From assembly GCA_963820315.1 (NCBI GenBank), contig CAWFZK010000031.1:1-64000 (forward strand): a stretch of DNA of 64,000 nucleotides. Reading direction: 5' to 3'. This stretch comes from JACVRW01 sp963820315 (GTDB lineage Bacteria; Actinomycetota; Thermoleophilia; Solirubrobacterales; Thermoleophilaceae). Each line of letters starts with the position of its first letter. Positions within the stretch are counted from its first letter, which is position 1. The translations under genes and the position numbers were made by a program. Below are positions 1 to 7,709 of this stretch, in pieces. The notes beneath the pieces were generated by a model, which worked only from the letters and a program-made list of their open reading frames with translations, searched no databases and was not told the DNA's origin.

Positions 1-546
1 CTTGCGAGCCTCGTGCTTGGCCTTCCGCTGCGCCTCCTCGGCCGCGGCGATCTCCTCTTCGACGTCGACCGCCGGCCGGCGCAGGACCTCGCCACCAAGC
101 CGTGCCATCGCGGCGTCGATGACCTCGGGGCCCTGCTCGGTGACCTGAGCGAGGACCGCGGTCCTCGTCGGCTGGACCTGCTTCGAGATCTCGCCGAGGA
201 CCGATTCCGTCGTATCGACCTCATCGATGTCGAACAGCGATCCGACGAGCATTCCGTACGTTCCTCCGAGCAGCATGCCGAGCGGGCCGCCGATGATCCC
301 GACCAGCAGGCCGATGAGGCCGCCGCTCGCGGTGCCGACGTAGGGGTCCTCGCCAACATCGCTCTTGATGTCGACGCGGCCCTCGCCGTCACGCGTTACG
401 ACAGCAGCGCCCGTGATCTTGATCTGATCCTGGGAATCGAGCTGCTTCAGGTCGGTGAGCGCCTGGTAGGCGTTCTTGTCGTTCTCCGGGTCTTCGCCGA
501 AGGTGACGACCAGCACGTTGTCCGGTGAGAAGTAGTCGGGGGTCAT
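1..546 (-). CDS. DUF1269-family membrane protein (3' end cut by window edge)
   Basis: The gene runs right to left from an ATG at 546-544 and is still open at base 1, so its C-terminus lies outside the window. The start reads MTPDYFSPDNVLVVTFGEDP. Residues about 75-110 are a glycine-rich hydrophobic stretch (SGGLIGLLVGIIGGPLGMLL) typical of DUF1269 proteins, where an alpha/beta N-terminus precedes a glycine-zipper-like membrane hairpin. The tail is a charged helix rich in Glu, Ala and Lys. The family's biochemical role is unknown; members often sit in general stress regulons. A copy of the shared 32-bp motif ends 56 bp upstream (603-634), between this gene and the divergent LuxR-type regulator. 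Confidence 0.75.
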   Translation of the reverse strand, partial: MTPDYFSPDNVLVVTFGEDPENDKNAYQALTDLKQLDSQDQIKITGAAVVTRDGEGRVDIKSDVGEDPYVGTASGGLIGLLVGIIGGPLGMLLGGTYGMLVGSLFDIDEVDTTESVLGEISKQVQPTRTAVLAQVTEQGPEVIDAAMARLGGEVLRRPAVDVEEEIAAAEEAQRKAKHEARK

Positions 547-602
547 TAGGACCAACCTTTCTTTGAGTGCTTTCAGGGACGGTCCAAGGCTCTCGCCGGA
601 GC

Positions 603-634
603 GTGTGAGCGGTCATCACAAACTTCGTGTGATT
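603..634 (-). promoter_or_regulatory. Regulon motif copy 1
   Basis: Read toward the DUF1269 gene, the site has a left arm ATCACACGAAG, the core TGTGATGAC and the tail CGCTCACAC. The core TGTGAYGAC occurs in all five copies. TCACA and TGTGA half-sites form a TCACA-N7-TGTGA-N7-TCACA pattern. The other edge lies 23 bp before the TTG start of the divergent regulator, so the site could serve both genes. It may be an operator or a promoter core; binding is inferred. Confidence 0.6.
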
Positions 635-657
635 GTGGGAGAGTCTTTATTGGGGAT

Positions 658-3317
658 TTGGCCGAGACCCAGCAGCAGACGCGATCGTCGGCGGATCGGT
701 TCGTTTCGCGACCCGTTCTCTTCGAGCGGCTGTCAGCCGCCGCTCCGGGCACCGTCACGCTCGTCTGCGCACCAGCGGGAAGCGGGAAGACCGTTCTGCT
801 GCGGTCATGGGCCGCGGAAACCGACGAGGCTGTCGCGTGGGTCACTGTCGAGCGCGGTGAGCGTGACGCGCAGCGGTTCTGGCTTCACGTGATCGACGCC
901 CTGGCCGACGCCGCCGGCGATGACGTGATCGAGCGGGTCAGTCCGGCGCCGGGCTTCGCGGGCGCGGTGGTGGTAGAGCGGCTCCTGGGGCAGTTGGAGC
1001 GGCTCGAGCAGCCGGTCCAACTGGTGATCGACGATCTGCACGAGCTCGACTCGGAAGACGCGCTCGCCTGGCTGGAGATGCTGGTCACGCGGCCACCGGC
1101 ACAGGTCCGGATCCTGCTTGCGAACACGCGAGGAGCCGACGCTGGGCCTGCACCGCCTGAGGCTCGCGGGCGGGCTGACGGAGCTGCGCGGCCCGACCTG
1201 CGCTTCTCGCTCGACGAAACCCGCGCCCTTCTGATGCCAGCGGAATTACTCTGTCGGATTCCGCTCTGGCGTCGCTGCACGAACGCACCGAGGGATGGGC
1301 GGCCGGTTTGCGGCTGGCGGCGATCTCGCTGGCCGCGCACCCCGACCCGGAGCGCTTCGTATCCGAGTTCTCCGGCAGCGAGCGGACCGTGGCGGGCTAC
1401 CTCCTCGCGGAGGTGCTGGAGCGCCAGCCGCCGGAGGTGCGCGACCTGCTTCTGCGCACGTCGCTCCTCGAGCGCGTCAGCGGCCCGCTCGCCGATGCAC
1501 TCACCGGCGGCACGGGGGCCGAGGCGACCCTCCAGCAGCTGGAGGACCGGAACGCGTTCGTCACCGCGCTCGACGCCGGCCGTACCTGGTTCCGCTACCA
1601 CCACCTGTTCGCCGATCTGCTGCGCCTCGAATTGCGGCGCACCGCGCCGGCGACGATCCCCTCGCTGCACCGCGCCGCGGCCGCCTGGCACGAACAAGAA
1701 GGCGACGTCGTCGAAGCCGTCCGCCACTATCAAGCGGCCGGTGACTGGGACCCTGCTGCGCGCCTGCTCGTGGACAACTACTTCACGCTGACGATGGCCG
1801 GGCGGGGCGAGACGCTCCACGCGCTGCTTGGCGTGTTCCCGGCCGATGCCAATCTGGGCGATGGAAATCTCGCGGCCGCGCTTGCGATCGACAGCATCCT
1901 CCACGGCCTGCTCGACGAGGCCGCCGCCCAATTCGCCGTCGCTCGGCGACTGGCGGCAGCGGCTCCGGCAGACAGACGGCGCGTCTTCGACGTGTATCTG
2001 GCCGTCATCGAGGGCGAGCTCGCGCGCCGGCGCAACGATCTGCCCGAGGCTCAGGAAGCAATGCGCGCACTGGAGGCAGCGCTCGGCGCTACGGCAGACG
2101 CAAACGAGCTGCCCGTACGGCCGGATTACTGGGCACTCGCACTGATGAACCTGGGCATCGCGGAACTGTGGGCCGGCCATCCCGACGACGCTCGGCAGCA
2201 CCTCGAGGACGCCCTCAACCGCACGCGCCGGATCTCGCGGCCGTTCATCGAGGTCGGCTGCCTCGCGCACCTCGCACTCGCCGCGCCGCTCACCGGGCAG
2301 CCGCTGCCGCTCGCGCTCGAGCTGAGCGAGCGGGCGCTCGCGATTGCCGAGGAGCACGGCTGGACCAGCCAGTCGATCACGACCGGCGCGTTCGCGATGG
2401 CCGGCATGGCGCTCGTGCGGATGGGGCGCTTCGCCGAAGCCGAGCGCCATCTCACGCGCGCGGAGGAGTCGCTACGCACGGCAGCCGACCGGGGGACCGA
2501 GGTCGTGCTCCAACACGCCCGCGGCATGCTGCGCTTCGGCGAGGGCCGCTTCGACGAAGCGCTGGCGGAGTTCGCGCGCGCGCAGAGCCTCGAACGGCTG
2601 CTCGCCAGCGAGCACGTCTTCACGGTCGACGTGCACGGGCGCGCTCTCCAGGTACGGGTGCGAATGGGCGACACGGATTCCGCACAACTCGAGATCGACC
2701 GTTTGAGCGCGGAACAGCGTAACCGCGCCGGAGTCCGCATCGCGCTCGCGGCTCTGGAGCTCGAACAGGACAGCCCGGAAGGGGCGATCGAGGCGCTGGC
2801 GCCCGTGGTCGACGGTTCTGCGCCGGCGCTGTACAAGCGCTGGGCGCGCGCCGAGGCGCTCTTGCTCCAAGCCAAGGCCAGCGATCGGCTCGGCGACCGC
2901 CGCGCGGCGGAGGAGGCGCTCGAGGCGACGCTGGAGCTCGCCGAGCCGGACGGCCTCATCCTGCCCTTCATGCTCTGGCCGAGCCGGGAGCTGCTCGAGC
3001 GCCACCCGAAACATCGGACCGCCCACGCGACGCTCATCTCGACGATCCTCGACGCGCTGGCCGGGCGCTCCTCTCCTCAGCGTGGATCGGATGCGCCGCT
3101 GCGCGATGAGTTGAGCGAGGCCGAGCTGCGCGTGGTCAGGTATCTGCCGAGCAACCTGACCGCGTCGGAAATCGCGTCCGAGCTCGTGGTGTCCACCAAC
3201 ACCGTCCGGACGCACATGCGCCACATCTACGCGAAGCTCGACGCTCACACGCGCAGCGAGGCCGTCGCTCGCGCACGCGAGCTCGGGCTGGTTGCGCCTG
3301 GAGCGGTGCGGCGCTGA
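658..3317 (+). pseudogene. LAL/MalT-like LuxR-family regulator, reading frame broken as given
   Basis: Read with frame corrections this is a full-length (about 886 aa) large ATP-binding LuxR regulator. From the TTG start at 658 it has a Walker A motif (APAGSGKTVLL), a Walker B (LVIDDLHEL), a long TPR-like helical region, and a C-terminal LuxR helix-turn-helix (LTASEIASELVVSTNTVRTH). The frame changes three times within about 110 bp: an extra base near 1123, a missing base near 1195 and a missing base near 1232. Family signatures continue through all three frames (GLHRLRLAGGLTELRG in frame 2, DLRFSLDETRALL in frame 1, ALASLHERTEGWAAGLRLA in frame 3). This is either a recent pseudogene or a poor-quality patch. 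It sits between motif copies and is the obvious candidate regulator of the neighbouring genes. Confidence 0.8.
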
Positions 3318-3319
3318 GG

Positions 3320-3547
3320 CTAGCCTTCGGTGGCCGACCAGCTCAGCTCGAGCTCGAGCTCGATCCGGTCGCCGTTCGACCTCAGCCACCGCTCCAAGCG
3401 GAGCTCTTTATCGACAGGAACCGTGACCCGGCGGCCCGCTGCGATCAGCTCGAGCGGGCCGCCGGCGGTCAGTGCGTACGCGATGTCGATCAGCCGCTCA
3501 GCGGCCTGCTGACGCGACAGCCGTTCGTCTTGCCTGAACTCCGTCAC
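3320..3547 (-). CDS. Amphi-Trp domain protein
   Basis: A 75-residue protein starting at a GTG (3547-3545), 13 bp after the HdeD-like gene, so probably in the same transcript. It matches the small amphi-Trp family layout: a helix SRQQAAERLIDIAYAL, a GPLEL strand, the segment RRVTVPVDKELRLERWL, and an acidic, Trp-containing end (ELELELSWS). Function is unknown. It is soluble, with no signal peptide or membrane segment. Its stop lies just beyond the stop of the convergent LuxR-type gene. Confidence 0.7.
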   Translation of the reverse strand: MTEFRQDERLSRQQAAERLIDIAYALTAGGPLELIAAGRRVTVPVDKELRLERWLRSNGDRIELELELSWSATEG

Positions 3548-3560
3548 GGTTGAGCTCCCG

Positions 3561-4157
3561 TCACAGCTCCTCGCTCAGCGCGCGGATCTGGAATGCCCGC
3601 ACGATGTTCGTGATGCCCTGCATCAGCGCCCAGATACCGGCGAAGACCAGGAGCACGTACGCCTTGTGGATGAAGAACTGGCCCGAGGTCCAGAAGGCGA
3701 GCGCGGTCATCAGGATCCCCGAGATCAGCCCCAGCCACCAGAGCGGGTTGATCGCGCGCTCGAGAAAAGCGCGAATCATCCACCAGACGCCGACGATCAG
3801 GAACAGAAAGCCGAGGATGTCGGCCAGGCCGGCGAAGGTGTCCTCCGGGTTGGCGAAGCAGACAATGGCTGAAACGGTGAACAGCCCGCCGAACAGCGCC
3901 CAGACCCAGCGCATCGGCACGTCCAGCGTCGAGAGCGCGATGTTCTCGATGCCGAGGGCCAGGAACATGAACCCGACGAGGATGCCGACGGTGGTCACGG
4001 ACGCCTGGTCGAACTGAAGAATGACCAGCGCGACGGCGACCCATGCGATTCCGGCGGTCAGCAGGACCCACCAGTAGCCGGTGGCTTTGCGCACCGCTTC
4101 GCGCGGCGACGGGATGGAAGGTGTTGCGAATTGTGGTGTTGCAGCGTGTTCGCTCAC
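3561..4157 (-). CDS. HdeD-family acid-resistance-like membrane protein
   Basis: 198 residues with six hydrophobic helices (for example YWWVLLTAGIAWVAVALVIL and WALFGGLFTVSAIVCFA), the paired-helix pattern of the HdeD/DUF308 family. E. coli HdeD is linked to acid resistance; the molecular activity is not known. I chose the GTG at 4157-4155 because GGAGG lies six bases before it; the longer ATG start at 4208 has no such site. A regulon motif copy (4209-4240) ends 51 bp upstream. The amphi-Trp gene follows closely downstream. Confidence 0.8.
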   Translation of the reverse strand: MSEHAATPQFATPSIPSPREAVRKATGYWWVLLTAGIAWVAVALVILQFDQASVTTVGILVGFMFLALGIENIALSTLDVPMRWVWALFGGLFTVSAIVCFANPEDTFAGLADILGFLFLIVGVWWMIRAFLERAINPLWWLGLISGILMTALAFWTSGQFFIHKAYVLLVFAGIWALMQGITNIVRAFQIRALSEEL

Positions 4158-4208
4158 GATTACCTCCAGGGTGTGGTTTGTTGTCGCGACCGATGATCCG
4201 GGCCACAT

Positions 4209-4240
4209 GTGTGAGCCGTCGTCACACGCTTTGCGTGATT
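4209..4240 (-). promoter_or_regulatory. Regulon motif copy 2
   Basis: Oriented toward the HdeD-like gene. It contains the perfect inverted repeat CACGC-AAA-GCGTG, then TGTGACGAC and GGCTCACAC. This is the best match to the family consensus. It lies between the stop of the AI-2E-like gene and the HdeD-like start. Confidence 0.65.
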
Positions 4241-4248
4241 GAGGGCAG

Positions 4249-5328
4249 TCAGGCCGGCTGCTGCTGTTCAGCGAGGTCGGCGGCCGCGACGCGAGCCCTC
4301 CTGGCCGCGGTGAACTCCTCGACGAGAATCTGGAGTCCCGCTGCGATCGGCACGCCGATGATCGCCCCTATGAAGCCGAACAGCGCTCCGAACGCCAGCA
4401 CGCTTACGAGCACGGTGAAGCCCGACACGCGGGCGGCCCTCCCGATGATCGTCGGCTGCAGAACGTAGTTCTCGATCTGCTGGTAGACCACCATCACAAT
4501 CGCGAAGGCGACCAGAGCCTCGACGCTGACCGACAGCGCGACGACGCCGATGATGACCCCGGCGATCGTCGCCCCGACCGTAGGGATGAGGTCTAGGAGC
4601 CCCGCGATCAGCGCCAGGGCGAGCGGGTACGGCAGATCGAGAATGACCGCGGTGACGCCGTAAACGGTCCCGCAGATCACCGAGATGGCGAGGTTGCCGA
4701 GCATGTAGCGCGAGGTCGTGTTGACGATTCGATTCGTCACGTCCAGGTAGCGCTCCCGGTTGTCGCGGTACATCAGGCCCCCGATCCAGTCGCGTACGCG
4801 CGGCTCGTCGATCAGGCCGAACAGCGTCAGGAAGATGACCGAGAAGAACAGCGTCACCGCCCCGAAGGCCGACACCCCGACATCGGCGACGCCGCCCGAG
4901 ACCGTGGCCACGCCCCTGGTGATGTCGGTCGCGTGCTCCCTCAACGTGTCGAGCGAGCCGCTGCCACCGTTGAGGAAGCCCCCCACATCGCTGTGCCTCA
5001 CGTCATCCACGATCTGCGGCAGGTCGTGGCTGAACCCGCGCACCGCGTCGCTGACCGCCTGCGCGAGCACCAGCACGACGACGGCGAGGGCGACGACTAT
5101 CCCCAGGACGAGCACCGTCGAGCACAGCGCCCTGCTCCAGCGCAGGCGCCGCTCCATCGCCGTCGCCACCGGCGAGAGGACGGCCACGCTGAAGAAGGAC
5201 ACGAAGATGATCAGCAGCGCGCTCCCGATCGACGCCAGCGCTCCGGCGAGCGCGACGATGCCGGCGGCCAAGAGCAGCGTCCGGACCGATATCGACACCA
5301 CGACATCGGCGCGCCCGGTGTCGCTCAT
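4249..5328 (-). CDS. AI-2E transporter family permease
   Basis: 359 residues with about seven to eight membrane helices arranged as in the AI-2E/TqsA/YdiK family: a pair of N-terminal helices (LLAAGIVALAGALASIGSAL), a soluble amphipathic middle (residues about 95-150), and the conserved C-terminal half with DLPYPLALALIAGLLDLIPT followed by GALFGFIGAIIGVPIAAGLQ. The family includes AI-2 exporters and ion antiporters, so the substrate cannot be inferred. The start ATG at 5328-5326 overlaps the stop of the Kup-like remnant (ATGA), so the two are translationally coupled and probably share motif copy 3 upstream. Confidence 0.8.
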   Translation of the reverse strand: MSDTGRADVVVSISVRTLLLAAGIVALAGALASIGSALLIIFVSFFSVAVLSPVATAMERRLRWSRALCSTVLVLGIVVALAVVVLVLAQAVSDAVRGFSHDLPQIVDDVRHSDVGGFLNGGSGSLDTLREHATDITRGVATVSGGVADVGVSAFGAVTLFFSVIFLTLFGLIDEPRVRDWIGGLMYRDNRERYLDVTNRIVNTTSRYMLGNLAISVICGTVYGVTAVILDLPYPLALALIAGLLDLIPTVGATIAGVIIGVVALSVSVEALVAFAIVMVVYQQIENYVLQPTIIGRAARVSGFTVLVSVLAFGALFGFIGAIIGVPIAAGLQILVEEFTAARRARVAAADLAEQQQPA

Positions 5329-5504
5329 AGCGGTACCTGCCAGCCCATCGTGATCGGCCGCTCGTGGGGCAGCCGGAAGTCGACCGGACTGGCCGCGTTG
5401 CGCGCGACGGCGACGAACAGCCGCTTGCGCCAGCGATGCATTCCGGGGGCGTCGGTCACGCGGATCGTGATGCGCGAGAGGGAGTAGGTCGCGGGGGGTG
5501 CCAT
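5325..5504 (-). pseudogene. Remnant of a Kup potassium transporter C-terminus (59-aa ORF)
   Basis: The 59-residue ORF matches the extreme cytoplasmic C-terminus of Kup/HAK transporters: a TYSLSR strand, then PGMHRWRKRLFVAVARNAAS and FRLPHERPITMGWQVPL. In the family this stretch ends a protein of about 620-650 residues; here none of the 12 membrane helices precede it. An ATG at 5504 opens the fragment, a regulon motif copy ends 22 bp upstream, and the stop overlaps the start of the AI-2E-family permease. It may be a decayed transporter tail kept as a leader ORF, or a small protein with its own role. Confidence 0.65.
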
Positions 5505-5526
5505 CGGACGAGGGTCCCCGCTGCGC

Positions 5527-5558
5527 GAGTGAGCCGTCGTCACACACTTCTGACGATT
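5527..5558 (-). promoter_or_regulatory. Regulon motif copy 3
   Basis: Oriented toward the Kup remnant/AI-2E pair, ending 22 bp before the ATG at 5504. The core TGTGACGAC and tail GGCTCACTC are intact. The left arm (ATCGTCAGAAG) is the most diverged of the five copies. Confidence 0.55.
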
Positions 5559-5590
5559 CGCGAGTGAGAGCGCCGGTCGAGCCTTGTACG

Positions 5591-6184
5591 TCAACCACGC
5601 GCCGAGCGTCGCCGCTCCAGGGCGGCTACGGCCACGGGCGCCAGCGCCACGCCGCTGGCCGTTCCTGCGATCGTGTCGGACGGGTAATGCACGCCAGTGT
5701 GGACACGCGAGTAGGCGACCAGCGACGCAACGACGCTCAGCGGGATCCCGGCCTGTGGCCACGCCGCACCGACACCGCTGGCGAAGGCGAAGGCGGACGC
5801 GGAATGGCCCGAGGGCCACGACGTGGAGCGCGGCATTGCGACCTGGCGGGTGACCGGGAGGTCGTACACCTGCCTGTCGGGCCGGCGCCGGTTGCCGAGC
5901 GGCTTCAGCACCAGGTTCACGACGGCCGACGTGAGGGCGATGGAAGCCAGGCCGTTCTCCGCGGCGCGCCGGCCGCGCTCGCCGCCGCATGCGGCGAGCA
6001 GGGCGGAGCAGCCGAGCCACAGGCGCGAATGGTTCGCGGCCCGGGAGAGCCGGCGGAGCGCCACGTCCATGGCCGGCGTCGGCGTGGCCGCGATCGCCGC
6101 GTAGACCGCCGCGTCGAGCCTGTCGAGCTCAACGGCCCAGGCGGGCGGGCGGAGCGCAGCGTGGCTGTCGGCCGGGGGCGTCAT
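5591..6184 (-). CDS. PAP2-family phosphatase
   Basis: 197-residue membrane phosphatase with all three PAP2 catalytic motifs: KPLGNRRRP (motif 1, KX6RP), PSGH (motif 2) and SRVHTGVHYPSD (motif 3, SRX5HX3D). The motif 2 His and motif 3 His/Asp are the expected nucleophile and partner residues. Such enzymes hydrolyse phosphatidic acid, undecaprenyl pyrophosphate or related lipid phosphates at the membrane. The ATG at 6184-6182 has GGGAGG upstream. Its start lies 9 bp from that of the divergent lipid kinase, suggesting joint control of a phosphorylated lipid pool. Confidence 0.85.
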   Translation of the reverse strand: MTPPADSHAALRPPAWAVELDRLDAAVYAAIAATPTPAMDVALRRLSRAANHSRLWLGCSALLAACGGERGRRAAENGLASIALTSAVVNLVLKPLGNRRRPDRQVYDLPVTRQVAMPRSTSWPSGHSASAFAFASGVGAAWPQAGIPLSVVASLVAYSRVHTGVHYPSDTIAGTASGVALAPVAVAALERRRSARG

Positions 6185-6193
6185 GACCTCCCG

Positions 6194-7048
6194 ATGGGAT
6201 GGGCCCGCGCTGACGCCTCGCGGCAGCCCGTGCTGTTCATCAATCCGAACTCCGGCGGCGGCCGGGCTGGACGGGCCGGGCTTGTCGAGGCGGCTCGTGA
6301 ACGAGGGATCGAGCCTATCGTCCTGGGGCCGGGCGATGACCTCAGCGCCCTCGCAGGCGAGGCTGCAGCGGGTGGGGCCGACGTGCTCGGCATGGCGGGC
6401 GGAGACGGATCGCTGTCGGTCGTGGCGGCCGCCGCAACCGCCCATGGAGTCCCGTTCATATGCGTTCCTGCCGGGACCCGGAACCACTTCGCCCGCGACC
6501 TGGGCCTGGACCCGAATCACCTCGTCGGGGCGCTCGACGCGTTCACCGATGCGCTCGAGGGGTCCATCGACCTAGGCGACGTGAACGGGCGCCCATTTCT
6601 CAACAATGTGTCGCTCGGGGTGTACGGGGCGGCCGTGCAGCGGGAGAGCTACCGCGATGCGAAGGCGCGCACGCTCTTCGAGACCGCGGCCGAGGTAGTG
6701 GGTCCGAGCGCCGAACTGCCCGACGTACGCCTTGCCGACGACCTCGGTATCGCACACACCAACCCCGCCGTCGTCCTGGTGTCGAACAACCCCTACGCGC
6801 GCCGGCGTCGGCGGAGGGGCGGACTTCGCCCGGCGCTCGACAGCGGCCGGCTCGGAGTCCTCGTTCTCTACAGGCCGAGCGGTCCCCCCGGGCCTCCCGG
6901 CCGCGGATGGACCGCGCGCTCCCTGGACGTGACCGCCGGCGACGTGGTTGCCGCGGGCCTGGACGGAGAGGCGATTCAGCTCGAGGCCACCATTCACTTC
7001 AGCGTGCGGCCGAGAGCGCTGCGCATGCGCATCCCGATCAGCCGATGA
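6194..7048 (+). CDS. Diacylglycerol kinase catalytic-domain protein (LCB5/YegS-like)
   Basis: 284 residues. Near the N-terminus is the nucleotide-binding motif VLFINPNSGGG; then AGGDGSL (the GGDG motif) and GTRNHFARDLGLD (the GTxNxFAR signature). The C-terminal half is the beta-sandwich part, with GDVNGRPFLNNVSLG and a closing LDGE segment. Members transfer phosphate from ATP to diacylglycerol or long-chain bases. The ATG at 6194 is only 9 bp from the divergent PAP2 start and has no clear ribosome site. A GTG at 6161 with GGAG six bases upstream is a real alternative and would overlap the PAP2 5' end. The C-terminus runs to the TGA at 7046-7048. Confidence 0.85.
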   Translation: MGWARADASRQPVLFINPNSGGGRAGRAGLVEAARERGIEPIVLGPGDDLSALAGEAAAGGADVLGMAGGDGSLSVVAAAATAHGVPFICVPAGTRNHFARDLGLDPNHLVGALDAFTDALEGSIDLGDVNGRPFLNNVSLGVYGAAVQRESYRDAKARTLFETAAEVVGPSAELPDVRLADDLGIAHTNPAVVLVSNNPYARRRRRRGGLRPALDSGRLGVLVLYRPSGPPGPPGRGWTARSLDVTAGDVVAAGLDGEAIQLEATIHFSVRPRALRMRIPISR

Positions 7049-7058
7049 CCCGCGCGAC

Positions 7059-7090
7059 GATCACGCAAAGCATGTGATGACAAGTCGTCC
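7059..7090 (+). promoter_or_regulatory. Regulon motif copy 4
   Basis: Oriented toward the DoxX-like gene, ending 23 bp before its ATG. The left half, CACGC-AAA-GCATG, is one base from a perfect repeat. The core TGTGATGAC is intact but the tail is degenerate (AAGTCGTCC). Confidence 0.55.
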
Positions 7091-7113
7091 GGCTCGCACC
7101 GATCGTCCAGGCC

Positions 7114-7491
7114 ATGGAAACCGCACTATGGACAACACAGCTGCTCCTCGCAGCAATCTTTTTCGCCACCGGCTTGACCAAGCTCACGCAGCCGCGGGCA
7201 CAGCTCGCGGCGGGCCCGATGGGCTGGGCCGCCGACGTGACCGATGTGGAGTTCCGCACCGTCGGCCTCCTCGAGGTGCTGGGCGCGCTCGGGTTGGTCC
7301 TGCCGGGCGCATTGGGCGTCGCGCCGCTTCTCACCCCGCTCGCAGCGGTGGGTCTCGCGCTGACCATGGTCGGGGCGATCGTCACGCACGTGCGCATGGG
7401 CGAGACCGACCGCCTGGCCGTGCCGATCGTCCTCCTCGCCCTCACCTTGTTCCTCGCCATCGAGCGCTTCGGCGCGCACAGCCTGGGATGA
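7114..7491 (+). CDS. DoxX-like membrane protein
   Basis: 125 residues, four hydrophobic helices, with the DoxX-like signature FFATGLTKLTQPR after the first helix and GLLEVLGALGLVLPGALG in the second. The Lys and Pro of TKL..P and the E of LLEVLGA are typical of the family. DoxX-type proteins are small quinone- or thiol-linked membrane proteins whose activities are mostly undefined. The ATG at 7114 follows motif copy 4 closely. It looks monocistronic; the next motif copy begins 48 bp after its stop. Confidence 0.8.
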   Translation: METALWTTQLLLAAIFFATGLTKLTQPRAQLAAGPMGWAADVTDVEFRTVGLLEVLGALGLVLPGALGVAPLLTPLAAVGLALTMVGAIVTHVRMGETDRLAVPIVLLALTLFLAIERFGAHSLG

Positions 7492-7538
7492 CGATGAGCT
7501 CCCACCTCGCTGTGGAGGTAGATGCAGGAAGCGGACGG

Positions 7539-7570
7539 AATCACATGAGATGTGTGACGACCGCTCACCC
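7539..7570 (+). promoter_or_regulatory. Regulon motif copy 5
   Basis: Oriented toward the 38-aa ORF and GH15 gene, ending 22 bp before the ATG at 7593. It holds the perfect inverted repeat CACAT-GAG-ATGTG, the core TGTGACGAC and CGCTCACCC. The 22-23 bp spacing matches copies 3 and 4. Confidence 0.6.
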
Positions 7571-7592
7571 AGCTCGCGCTCACACTGCGGAC

Positions 7593-7709
7593 ATGGATAC
7601 GGCAACAACCACGGCACCGCTGGCCGTTGCGCGGATCACGTACGACTCGCCCACGCGGCTGATCGAGTGGCTCACCGATCGCATCGCGGAGAGGGGTTAC
7701 GCGGGGTGA
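7593..7709 (+). CDS. Small 38-aa protein, leader of the GH15 gene
   Basis: An ATG at 7593 opens a 38-residue ORF (starts MDTATTTAPLAVARITYDSP, ends IAERGYAG). I do not recognise a family. It follows motif copy 5 at the same spacing seen for the Kup remnant and DoxX-like genes, and its TGA (7707-7709) overlaps the GTG start of the GH15 gene. That arrangement suggests it is translated and couples translation of the downstream enzyme. No signal peptide or membrane segment. It could be purely a leader peptide. Confidence 0.5.
   Translation: MDTATTTAPLAVARITYDSPTRLIEWLTDRIAERGYAG

Noticed and set aside
885..2450. 521-aa open frame on the minus strand
   Set aside because: Antisense to the LuxR-type regulator, rich in Arg and Gln, no family features; an artefact of high GC.
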